Below, one piece after another: positions 1-5,215 of a stretch of DNA of 11,135 nt; position 1 is the first letter of the stretch; every line of letters begins with the position of its first letter. Made by a program: the position numbers and the translations under genes. The DNA is from an uncultured Anaerolineaceae bacterium (lineage in GTDB: Bacteria; Chloroflexota; Anaerolineae; Anaerolineales; Anaerolineaceae): NCBI GenBank assembly GCA_937894825.1, contig CALCQT010000358.1:1-11135 (forward strand). Reading direction: 5' to 3'. The notes beneath the pieces were generated by a model, which saw only the letters and a list, made by a program, of their open reading frames with translations, made no database searches and was not told the DNA's origin.

Positions 1-1
1 T

Positions 2-145
2 CAGAATCCGTGGACGATGGGTTACGAAGGCGTCATGGCTGCCTGGAAGCTGATCAATGGCGACAAAGTCGCCGATGAAGAAGCGTTCGTTGTGGATACC
101 GGCGTCACCGTCGCCACAAAAGAGAATCTGGCTGAGATTAAGTAA
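2..145 (+). CDS. C-terminal end of a sugar ABC transporter substrate-binding protein (partial)
   Basis: Only the last 47 codons are in the window; the start lies to the left. The reading frame is open from the first bases and ends in TAA. The tail shows QNPWTMGYEGV, then a helix with AAWKLINGDKV, then FVVDTGVTVATKENL. This is the usual C-terminal pattern of ribose/galactose-type periplasmic binding proteins (Peripla_BP_4): a QxPxxMGYxGV strand-helix, then a DTGVxxVTKEN strand. Such proteins are lipoproteins or periplasmic proteins that deliver a sugar to an ABC permease. The sugar cannot be read from this fragment. A terminator begins about 80 bp downstream, so this is probably the last gene of its operon. 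The family call is fairly safe; the ligand is unknown. Confidence 0.75.
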   Translation, partial: QNPWTMGYEGVMAAWKLINGDKVADEEAFVVDTGVTVATKENLAEIK

Positions 146-220
146 TCGTATCTCAAAGTGATACAAAAAAGACAAGCAGGGAATCCTGCAATGTCATTAA
201 GTTAAGCGAAAAACTGTAAT

Positions 221-264
221 AAAAAGGCACCTCTGTTTATTTTTTATGGGCAGAGGTGTTTTTT
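221..264. terminator. Bidirectional Rho-independent terminator
   Basis: An 8-bp perfect stem (CACCTCTG at 228-235 with CAGAGGTG at 251-258) encloses a 15-nt AT-rich loop. It is followed by T6 (259-264) on the plus strand and preceded by A5 (221-225), which gives a U-run on the minus strand. It should end the ABC transporter operon from the left and any transcript of the epimerase fragment from the right. Confidence 0.85.
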
Positions 265-510
265 GTAATCCGTTCGTTTATGCGCAATTATCGTGGAATT
301 ACTGTTTTCAAAAAGGCAGCGAAGAGAATCAATATCACAAACGTCACCGGAAAAAAAACGGAATCGCGGGTCAGACACGCTGGCAGATTCGCCCGGGAGA
401 AGCAACCCGTGTGCTTCTTCCCCGGATTTGCTCAGATAGCGCAGGATCGTGCTGCCCAAATGCCCGGCAGCGCCGGTTACGATATATCTTTTTTTACAAG
501 GGTCCGACAT
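244..510 (-). pseudogene. Truncated NAD-dependent epimerase/dehydratase (N-terminal fragment)
   Basis: The 88-codon frame starts at ATG 510 with the first half of an extended short-chain dehydrogenase Rossmann fold. A beta strand runs into the nucleotide-binding motif TGAAGHLG (residues 12-19), then helix STILRYLSKSGEEAHGLLL, a strand ending FFSGDV and the helix DIDSLRCLFE. After about residue 72 the expected strand with a following Ala-Gly (normally like VIHxAG) is replaced by an unrelated tail. The frame then stops inside the terminator at 221-264. Family members are about 300 residues, so roughly 230 residues, including the Tyr-x-x-x-Lys catalytic pair, are absent. The Shine-Dalgarno site is weak. 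A Fur-like box lies 44 bp upstream of the start. Deletion of the 3' part next to the terminator is the simplest explanation. It is unlikely to be an active enzyme. Confidence 0.7.
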
Positions 511-513
511 TCA

Positions 514-564
514 AATCATCTCACACATTATTCAGCAGGTACTTGGTTCCATGTGAGAATGATT
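514..564. repeat. Imperfect inverted repeat upstream of the epimerase fragment
   Basis: AATCATCTCACA (514-525) is the inverse of TGTGAG-A-ATGATT (552-564) apart from one inserted A. The arms are separated by 26 bp. The right arm overlaps the Fur-like box at 554-568. It could be an operator or a stem-loop in the leader of the epimerase fragment; the sequence alone does not decide. Confidence 0.4.
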
Positions 565-568
565 ACCA
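554..568. promoter_or_regulatory. Putative Fur box
   Basis: TGAGAATGATTACCA matches the Gram-positive Fur 7-1-7 consensus TGATAATNATTATCA at 12 of the 14 specified positions. The surrounding 19 bp (555-573) match the classical 19-bp Fur box at 15 of 19. It lies about 45-60 bp upstream of the epimerase fragment. That places it where a Fur-type repressor could have controlled that gene. No convincing -35/-10 pair was found around it. Confidence 0.5.
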
Positions 569-717
569 TTTTCGGCAGTAGACAGGCTGGTTGATTATTC
601 ACAGGGAACATTAAATATCGATTGACTGTAAAAAGCGAAGAGAAACCTTATACTCGTTTGGGGCTATTGGCCTTGACTATTTCCCTCTGTTTTTTATTGT
701 ATTTGCGAGTCTTTCTG

Positions 718-1236
718 TTACTCGGTCGGGAGATCTTCGCTTTTTTCCTGGTTTGCGAACAGGAACTTGGCTCGCTGGGTGTACGCAAAGGCCAGTGTGA
801 TGGCGTGGATGACTTGAACGCCCTCAAGCTCCTCCCGTCCGATCCGGTTTTCTTTCCCGCTGAAAGCCGTTGCCAGCGCGGCTTCGATCTCATCGCAAAA
901 GATATCGTAAACCTTCTCAATGGAGTGCAGCTGGCTCAACAGCGTGATCCCATTGTAAATATCCGTCAGGTTTAAAACGGATTTCAGCAGAAAAATTACA
1001 TACAGATAAGCTAAATGTTCCCGCTGGTATTTCTTGTTTTTTGACGGCGTGATGATCTTTTGCTTCACATAATTGTTGATCATCATTGCCGTTACCGGTT
1101 TGGCTTGCTCATCCGGGTAAAAAATGGTGACTTTTTTCTCCAATACACTGACAACCTGATCCATGTACAGGTCCAGATCCGGCCAGTCTTCCCAACGCGG
1201 GCAACGGTAGTTTTCTATTTCTTGAAGCGTATACAT
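718..1236 (-). CDS. DUF1836 domain-containing protein
   Basis: The product is 172 residues. The N-terminal half carries the DUF1836 hallmark: PRWEDWPDLDLYMDQVV (residues 13-29), then TAMMINNYVKQKIITPSKNK around residues 49-68, then YQREHLAYLYVIFLLKSVL with LTDI. The conserved T-x-M-I-N-N-Y-V-K-x-x-L-I-x-x-P-x-x-K-x-Y-x-R-x-H-L pattern resembles a MerR-type helix-turn-helix read-out, so a DNA-binding role is often suspected, but the family is uncharacterised. The C-terminal half is helical with no motif I know. DUF1836 is mostly found in Bacillota, which supports the taxonomic guess. The start is preceded on its own strand by AGAGGATT. It is transcribed divergently from the PAP2-like gene, with small palindromes between them, so it may regulate that promoter or its own. 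No clear terminator follows. Confidence 0.85.
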   Translation of the reverse strand: MYTLQEIENYRCPRWEDWPDLDLYMDQVVSVLEKKVTIFYPDEQAKPVTAMMINNYVKQKIITPSKNKKYQREHLAYLYVIFLLKSVLNLTDIYNGITLLSQLHSIEKVYDIFCDEIEAALATAFSGKENRIGREELEGVQVIHAITLAFAYTQRAKFLFANQEKSEDLPTE

Positions 1237-1272
1237 CGCAGTTAATCCTCTGGAGTCGATTTACGTTGGTAT

Positions 1273-1301
1273 CAACAATCCCTGTGATTTTTTTATTGTT
1301 G
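1273..1301. repeat. Inverted repeat at the DUF1836 gene start region
   Basis: CAACAAT (1273-1279) is the exact inverse of ATTGTTG (1295-1301), with a 15-nt AT-rich spacer. It sits just downstream of the proposed minus-strand -10 element, so it would cover the transcription start and first bases of the DUF1836 transcript. That is a typical operator position, but 7-bp arms are short enough to be chance. Confidence 0.35.
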
Positions 1302-1303
1302 GA

Positions 1304-1332
1304 ATTGTAATGGGAGAAACCATAATAAGCAA
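1304..1332 (-). promoter_or_regulatory. Possible promoter of the DUF1836 gene
   Basis: Read on the minus strand, TTGCTT (1327-1332) is followed after 17 bp by TACAAT (1304-1309). The -10 matches the sigma-70 consensus at 5 of 6 positions, the -35 at only 3 of 6. The start would be near 1297, about 60 nt upstream of the ATG. It stands back to back with the plus-strand promoter at 1363-1391. Confidence 0.4.
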
Positions 1333-1362
1333 TAACGCACATTTCTGATTCCGTGATAATAT

Positions 1363-1391
1363 TTGACATATAGTTATTAAAACTATATTAT
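1363..1391 (+). promoter_or_regulatory. Sigma-70 promoter of the PAP2-like gene
   Basis: A perfect -35 TTGACA (1363-1368) and -10 TATTAT (1386-1391) are separated by 17 bp. The start should be near 1398, giving a leader of about 70 nt. The inverted repeat TATGAT-CTAT-ATCATA (1399-1414) directly follows, at the start site. Confidence 0.75.
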
Positions 1392-1398
1392 ATGGTGA

Positions 1399-1434
1399 TA
1401 TGATCTATATCATAAAAGATCGTATAGCGCGATC
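1399..1434. repeat. Two short palindromes at the transcription start of the PAP2-like gene
   Basis: TATGAT (1399-1404) and ATCATA (1409-1414) form a 6-bp inverted repeat around CTAT. GATCG (1418-1422) and CGATC (1430-1434) form a second one around 7 bp. The first begins at the predicted start site of the promoter at 1363-1391, where a repressor would block initiation. The DUF1836 protein encoded divergently is one candidate binder. Confidence 0.4.
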
Positions 1435-1466
1435 TGTTTTGGAGATATCCGGAAAAGGATTGATGT

Positions 1467-2054
1467 ATGAAAGCCACACTTGCAAAAATTATCCGAACTT
1501 TGACCGTCCCCCCGGTCATGGCTGCGCTGTTGCTCAGCGCGATCCAGGTTTTCAGACCTGATTTTTATGGCAGTGTCCTCAATTTTCTAATTTCATTGGC
1601 TACGATTGCCTTGTTCCCGCTGCTGGCTTATCCGTTGCAGCGTTTCATCCCGCCGTTTAAACATGAAGGACGGGAAGGACAGCGCAGGTTGGCGATTCTG
1701 TTGTCCAATGTCGGATATATTCTGGGGCTCATCTGTGTATTCTTCACGGCGCATACGCAGGAACGGCTGATTCTGCATCTGACTTATTTCTTGTCCGGGG
1801 TGCTGATCTATGTGTTCAATCACTTTGTCAAAGTTCGTGCCAGCGGCCATGCCTGTGGAGCGGCCGGTCCGGTCGCCGCGATGATCTGGCTGTTTGGATG
1901 GCCGGCTCTGGCCATGCTCGCCGTTCTGGCATGCGTTTATTGGGCCAGTCTCTCCATGAAGCGTCACACGCTGCCGGAATTGCTGTGGGGATCTTCGCTG
2001 CCGGTTACTTCTCTCTTTTTATCATTTCTGCTGGTCGGGATTTTCAGCTTTTGA
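1467..2054 (+). CDS. PAP2-like integral membrane protein
   Basis: The product is 195 residues and mostly hydrophobic, with about five or six membrane segments (near residues 16-28, 36-56, 78-95, 103-120, 133-160 and 178-193). Between the fourth and fifth lies KVRASGH (122-128), and after the fifth SLSMKRHTLPELLWG (161-175). These correspond to the second and third motifs of PAP2 phosphatases (PSGH and SRxxxxxHxxxD). His128 and His167 are present, but the arginine of SR is Leu162 and the last aspartate is Glu171, and the first motif is not clear. It may be a divergent lipid-phosphate phosphatase or a non-catalytic relative. The chosen ATG follows GGAAAAGGA at a good distance and a strong promoter at 1363-1391. 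Confidence 0.65.
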   Translation: MKATLAKIIRTLTVPPVMAALLLSAIQVFRPDFYGSVLNFLISLATIALFPLLAYPLQRFIPPFKHEGREGQRRLAILLSNVGYILGLICVFFTAHTQERLILHLTYFLSGVLIYVFNHFVKVRASGHACGAAGPVAAMIWLFGWPALAMLAVLACVYWASLSMKRHTLPELLWGSSLPVTSLFLSFLLVGIFSF

Positions 2055-2084
2055 TACGAGACAAAACATCCTTTTAAGTGATCC

Positions 2085-2140
2085 GGGTATCCGCAGAGCG
2101 TCGTTTTCGTTGGGGATACCCAATGAATCTTTTGGGATAC
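2085..2140. repeat. Repeated GGGATAC motifs
   Basis: GGGTATCC (2085-2092) is the inverse of GGATACCC (2114-2121). GGGATAC occurs at 2113-2119 and again at 2134-2140, so the two direct copies are 21 bp apart, which is two helical turns. The 8-bp inverted pair could form a hairpin with a 21-nt loop, but no T-run follows, so it is not an intrinsic terminator. Confidence 0.4.
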
Positions 2141-2157
2141 AGATAACTCAGGACCGC

Positions 2158-2186
2158 TTGACTTTTTTTCTTCCGGAGGGTAAAAA
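2158..2186 (+). promoter_or_regulatory. Possible promoter of the methyltransferase gene
   Basis: TTGACT (2158-2163) is followed after 17 bp by TAAAAA (2181-2186). The -35 is good and the -10 moderate. The start would be near 2193, immediately before the palindrome at 2197-2213, leaving a leader of about 165 nt. Confidence 0.4.
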
Positions 2187-2196
2187 TAGACTGCAG

Positions 2197-2213
2197 ATGC
2201 AAATCATTTGCAT
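2197..2213. promoter_or_regulatory. Perfect Fur-family-type palindrome (operator candidate)
   Basis: ATGCAAAT-C-ATTTGCAT is a perfect 8-1-8 inverted repeat. Its inner 15 bp (TGCAAATCATTTGCA) have the 7-1-7 layout and the AAT-N-ATT core shared by Fur, Zur and PerR boxes of Gram-positive bacteria, and agree with the Fur consensus at 10 of 14 positions. It overlaps the predicted start of the methyltransferase transcript. A metal-responsive Fur-family repressor is the likeliest binder; which one cannot be told. Confidence 0.5.
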
Positions 2214-2263
2214 TTATCTTGTTTACTAAAAAACCACCCGGTGAAAAATTGGTAAATTCGGAT

Positions 2264-2311
2264 CGGGGAAAATTATTGCGAAATCGAAAAGACTCTGCAA
2301 TCAATTCCCCG
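2264..2311 (+). other. Imperfect stem-loop in the methyltransferase leader
   Basis: CGGGGAA plus TT plus ATTGC (2264-2279) pairs with GCAAT plus AA plus TTCCCCG (2297-2311), giving 14 base pairs. It has an AA bulge on one side, a C bulge on the other and a 17-nt A-rich loop. It ends 47 nt before the start codon, so it does not hide the ribosome site. No T-run follows. Confidence 0.4.
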
Positions 2312-2358
2312 GGTTGAATTGCGTTCCGGGATCGCTTCCCATTAAAGTGGAGTGATTA

Positions 2359-3183
2359 ATGATCAGTGAATATTTTGAGAAAATCTTACAGGATACGTAT
2401 ACCCCTGACCCCGAGGCTGAAGCAATGTGGGACAGCCGGGCGGAACAGTTCAGCCTTTCGCAACAATCTGAAAAAACGGGTTTTCCGGAGAAGGTTACGC
2501 GTCTGCTGACCGAGATTGGGTACCTGTCTGGCAACACGGTTCTGGATATCGGTGGTGGAACCGGCCGCTATGCGTTGCCCTTCGCCAAAGTGGCGAAATC
2601 TGTGACGCTCAGCGACTTCTCCGCCGGTATGCTGGATCAGGCGCGCGTCAATGCGGAAAAGGCCGGGCTAAGCAATATTCGTTACGCAAAATTGGACTGG
2701 GATAAAATCGAAATCGCCGGGGGTGAATATGAAAAATCGCATGATATTGTGTTCGCGGCCATGTGCCCGGCGGTCCGCTCGACGTCGGGTCTGTTGAAAA
2801 TGGCTGCGGCGGCCAAAAAAGGTTGCGTAGTGAATCAGTTTATCAAAACGCACGATACGCTGGGAGATCGTTTGAAGACCGCGGCTGGCATGACGGATGG
2901 GTACGATCCGCATAATGCCCGGGACACGGTTCAGGCTACCTTCAATATCTTTTGGGATCACGGCTTCAATGTCCAGATTGCCTATCACACCTGGCAGGCA
3001 GTGATCGATTATTCTCTCGAAAAAGCCATCGCCCGCTATGGGGGCCGCTTTGCCGGACGGTCATACAGTCATGATGGGCGGGTGCTTCCATTTGAGGAAA
3101 TGATCGCGGCTCTGGCTGCGGATGGCGGGCTTCGAAGTGAGAATGAAACTGTCCTCGCAACTGTTTACTGGGACGTTGATTAA
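2359..3183 (+). CDS. Class I SAM-dependent methyltransferase
   Basis: The product is 274 residues. Motif I is plain at residues 61-70 (VLDIGGGTGR), followed by the motif II region SVTLSDFSAGMLDQAR, the post-I acidic residue in LSDFS, the strand NIRYAKLDW and motif IV-like HDIVFAAMCPAV. These bind S-adenosylmethionine. The N-terminal segment with EAEAMWDSRAEQF (about 19-31) is characteristic of a subgroup whose substrate I cannot name. The C-terminal half has helices and a final HDGRVLPFEEMIAAL. The ATG has GGAG six bases upstream. The gene stands alone on the plus strand behind a long leader with a Fur-type palindrome, which hints at metal-dependent expression. Some relatives lie by iron or cobalamin uptake genes, but none is visible here. 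The fold is certain, the substrate unknown. Confidence 0.85.
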   Translation: MISEYFEKILQDTYTPDPEAEAMWDSRAEQFSLSQQSEKTGFPEKVTRLLTEIGYLSGNTVLDIGGGTGRYALPFAKVAKSVTLSDFSAGMLDQARVNAEKAGLSNIRYAKLDWDKIEIAGGEYEKSHDIVFAAMCPAVRSTSGLLKMAAAAKKGCVVNQFIKTHDTLGDRLKTAAGMTDGYDPHNARDTVQATFNIFWDHGFNVQIAYHTWQAVIDYSLEKAIARYGGRFAGRSYSHDGRVLPFEEMIAALAADGGLRSENETVLATVYWDVD

Positions 3184-3289
3184 GAATCGTTGCTGGATTT
3201 GCGGGCGCCGGATGTAAGGGGCTTATGGGTTCAAACTCTTAGTCGTGTCGGTCATCTTGCACAAATATTCTGCAGGTAATTTTTGGCGC

Positions 3290-3318
3290 TTGAATTTTCC
3301 GGACAATATGTATATAAT
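3290..3318 (+). promoter_or_regulatory. Sigma-70 promoter for the small RNA
   Basis: TTGAAT (3290-3295), a 17-bp spacer and a perfect TATAAT (3313-3318). Transcription should start near 3325, 70 nt before a strong terminator and more than 230 nt before the next start codon. Confidence 0.7.
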
Positions 3319-3324
3319 TTAATT

Positions 3325-3418
3325 AATCCTGAGGTGAGACGCCGCTCCTCACGCCAAGAGAGATGCCGATGTAGCGCACGGTGGACGGGATTTTTAAAGG
3401 CCAGAAATGGCCTTTTTT
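3325..3418 (+). ncRNA. Candidate small non-coding RNA or leader RNA, class unknown
   Basis: Between a consensus promoter and an intrinsic terminator lies about 95 nt with internal pairing. AAUCCUG (3325-3331) pairs with CGGGAUU (3386-3392) as a closing helix of 7 bp, including one G-U. Inside it GUGAG (3334-3338) pairs with CUCAC (3348-3352) around a 9-nt loop, and GCCG (3365-3368) can pair with CGGU (3379-3382). The closing helix ends 3 nt before the terminator stem. I do not recognise it as any riboswitch or housekeeping RNA. It could be an independent small RNA, or an attenuator for the sugar-enzyme operon 140 bp downstream. The promoter-terminator spacing is directly visible; the RNA's function is not. 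Confidence 0.5.
3396..3418 (+). terminator. Intrinsic terminator with GAAA tetraloop
   Basis: AAAGGCCA (3396-3403) pairs perfectly with TGGCCTTT (3408-3415) around a GAAA tetraloop, and T6 runs from 3413 to 3418. Confidence 0.85.
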
Positions 3419-3496
3419 ATTTAATCTCGATATACTTCAAGCGCATCACGCATTCCGAATTGTAGCGAACAGAATCTCAACTTGTGAAACCTCCTG

Positions 3497-3502
3497 TATA
3501 AT
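3497..3502 (+). promoter_or_regulatory. -10 element for the fusion-gene operon (weak -35)
   Basis: A perfect TATAAT sits 56 bp upstream of the fusion-gene ATG, but no good -35 lies 16-18 bp upstream. It may need an activator, or the operon may be read from farther upstream. Confidence 0.35.
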
Positions 3503-3557
3503 TCTTTCTGCCTGAGGGATTTGTTGTTCCCGGAGCATCAAAAGGAGGATTTGTCCT

Positions 3558-5213
3558 ATGCCCTATCCGGCAGTTGACTTAACACACATTCGAACCGTTC
3601 CGCTTCCCGCGCGGCATAACCGGGTAGCGACGGAAGATTTCTTTTTCCCCGAAACCGCAAGCGAGCCTTTCACCTCCCCGGACCTGACAGAAATCGCCGG
3701 CCGGATTCTGGCAGCCCGCCGCGCCGGGCGTCCCGTCATCTGGATGCAGGGCGCGCATGTCATCAAATGCGGATTGGCGCCGCTGCTGATCGACCTGATG
3801 AAGCGCGGCTTCATTCAGCATATCGCCAGCAATGGGGCCGCCACGATCCATGATTTCGAGATTGCTCTGCTGGGGCACACCAGCGAGGATGTAGCGGATT
3901 CACTGAAAGACGGCACCTTTGGCATGGCTGAGGAAACCGGACTGCTCATGAACCGCGCCATTCAATTCGGCGTAAAGGATGATCTCGGTATTGGCGAAGC
4001 GCTGGGCCGGCTGATCGGTACCGACGAACAGCGGTTTGCGCTGCATCGCGATGTCAGCGTGTTGTATCATGCCTGGCGGCTGGGCATCCCGTATACCGTG
4101 CATGTCGCCATCGGCACGGATATTATCCACCAGCATCCGGCGGCAGATTTTTCAGCCATCGGCTGGGGCTCCGGACAGGATTTTAAAATCTTCTGTCATT
4201 CCGTCTGCGATCTGGAAGGCGGCGTGTTTCTGAACGTCGGCTCTTCCGTCATCGGTCCGGAAGTCTTCCTGAAAGCCGTTTCGATCGCCCGCAACCTGGA
4301 CCATCCGCTGAAAGTTTTTACCACCGCGAATTTCGATCTGATCGATCTGGGCGATTATCGTGCACCATTGGGTGAGGACGCAGTGGACTATTACTACCGG
4401 CCGCGTAAAAACGTTGTCAACCGTCCGGTCATGCTGGGCGGCAAGGGCTTTCACATCTGTGGAAACCATAAGCAGACCATCCCGGCGCTTTATCGATTGC
4501 TGACCGCGGAAGGGGATTCGTTTCCGGTGTCCTCGCAGCAAAATGACGGAAATTGGTATGAAACGCTCAGCGAGTCCTTGCGCGAGGTGCTGGATACCGC
4601 GCTGGCGGCGCATCCTGAGATTCATGGAAACCGGGAAGCGATTGTTCAGGCCTTTCAAGTGATCCGGCGCAGTTACCGCACTGGCGGCACGCTGTTTCTG
4701 GCCGGCAACGGCGGCAGCATGTCTGACGCGCTGCACATCAGCGGCGAACTGCAAAAAGCGTTTGTGCTAAAGCGGAAAATGCCGGCGGCGCTGGCGGAGC
4801 GGCTGGCGGCGAATGATGACGGCGAGGTCCCGGCACGCAACCTGGAACCGGCGCTGCGGGCGGTTGTGCTGGGGAATAACCCGGTCCTGCGTTCGGCGAT
4901 CGAGAATGATTTTATGGATCCGGATTGCTGCCTGGCGCAGGAGCTTTACTCTCAGGCACGCCCGGGCGACGTGCTGCTTTCCATCAGCACCAGCGGGAAC
5001 GCAAAAAATCTGCATTATGCCGCCGCCCTGGCCAAAACGCTGAATGTCTCCGTGATCGGGCTAACCGGGCGGAAGGGCGGGTTGTTGCGTGAAGACGCGG
5101 ACGTGCTGATCCCGGTTGACGCGGATATGACGGACGAGATCCAGAATCGTCACATTCTGGTTTATCACACCCTGTGTAAATTATTGGAAACAGATTTCTT
5201 CGGAGGAAATTAA
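3558..5213 (+). CDS. Deoxyhypusine-synthase-like domain fused to a GmhA-like SIS phosphosugar isomerase
   Basis: The product is 551 residues in two domains. Residues about 10-320 have a deoxyhypusine-synthase-like NAD-fold: PVIWMQGAHVIKCGLAPLL (59-77), IDLMKRG (78-84), SNGAATIHDFE (91-101), GIGEA (144-148), VHVAIGTDIIHQHP (181-194) and FLNVG..GPEVFLKA (224-240). The catalytic-lysine segment of true deoxyhypusine synthase is not seen. Residues about 340-551 form a SIS domain of the GmhA type (sedoheptulose 7-phosphate isomerase): GNGGSMSDALH (383-393) and SISTSGNAKN (475-484). The E. coli GmhA residues His61, Glu65, Asp169, Gln172 and His180 correspond to His393, Glu397, Asp526, Gln529 and His537, so the isomerase site looks complete. 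About 25 extra residues sit near 408-435. Start: AAAGGAGG nine bases upstream. The next gene follows after 2 bp. A stand-alone paralog of the first domain is at the right edge. Isomerase activity is likely; the role of the first domain is unknown. Confidence 0.8.
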   Translation: MPYPAVDLTHIRTVPLPARHNRVATEDFFFPETASEPFTSPDLTEIAGRILAARRAGRPVIWMQGAHVIKCGLAPLLIDLMKRGFIQHIASNGAATIHDFEIALLGHTSEDVADSLKDGTFGMAEETGLLMNRAIQFGVKDDLGIGEALGRLIGTDEQRFALHRDVSVLYHAWRLGIPYTVHVAIGTDIIHQHPAADFSAIGWGSGQDFKIFCHSVCDLEGGVFLNVGSSVIGPEVFLKAVSIARNLDHPLKVFTTANFDLIDLGDYRAPLGEDAVDYYYRPRKNVVNRPVMLGGKGFHICGNHKQTIPALYRLLTAEGDSFPVSSQQNDGNWYETLSESLREVLDTALAAHPEIHGNREAIVQAFQVIRRSYRTGGTLFLAGNGGSMSDALHISGELQKAFVLKRKMPAALAERLAANDDGEVPARNLEPALRAVVLGNNPVLRSAIENDFMDPDCCLAQELYSQARPGDVLLSISTSGNAKNLHYAAALAKTLNVSVIGLTGRKGGLLREDADVLIPVDADMTDEIQNRHILVYHTLCKLLETDFFGGN

Positions 5214-5215
5214 GC

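Larger units (their letters stand above)
2055..2358. other. Intergenic region and methyltransferase leader
   Basis: No gene is supported in these 304 bases. In order it holds three copies of a GGGATAC motif (2085-2140), a possible promoter (2158-2186), a perfect Fur-type palindrome (2197-2213), an imperfect 14-bp stem-loop (2264-2311) and the GGAG ribosome site at 2349-2352. No terminator for the PAP2-like gene is evident. A 76-codon minus-strand frame here has no recognisable content. Confidence 0.6.
3184..3557. other. Intergenic region with a small transcription unit
   Basis: No protein-coding gene is supported in these 374 bases. The first 100 are featureless, and no terminator for the methyltransferase gene was found. 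Then follow a sigma-70 promoter (3290-3318), a short structured transcript (about 3325-3418) ending in an intrinsic terminator, about 80 bases without features, a TATAAT element (3497-3502) and a strong ribosome site AAAGGAGG (3541-3548). A 60-codon plus-strand frame at 3283-3465 runs through the terminator and lacks a ribosome site. Confidence 0.6.

Noticed and set aside
176..189. Small hairpin GCAGG-GAAT-CCTGC after the ABC gene
   Set aside because: It has five base pairs and no T-run. The real terminator lies at 221-264.
673..700. TTGACT with TATTGT 16 bp later as a plus-strand promoter
   Set aside because: It would transcribe antisense into the DUF1836 gene with no gene to serve, and the -10 is poor. 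In AT-rich intergenic sequence such pairs are common.
622..975. A 117-codon plus-strand frame
   Set aside because: It is antisense to the DUF1836 gene over most of its length and has no family resemblance.
2074..2304. A 76-codon minus-strand frame in the methyltransferase leader
   Set aside because: It has no ribosome site and no motif, and it overlaps the promoter, palindrome and stem-loop of the methyltransferase gene.
3325..3418. Known riboswitch or housekeeping RNA (SRP RNA, TPP, purine, ZTP, THF, c-di-GMP classes)
   Set aside because: None of the conserved core sequences I know for these classes is present, so it is left as an unclassified RNA candidate.
4152..4754. A minus-strand open frame of 200 codons
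   Set aside because: It is antisense to the fusion gene, whose conserved blocks cover the same bases. It has no recognisable motif.
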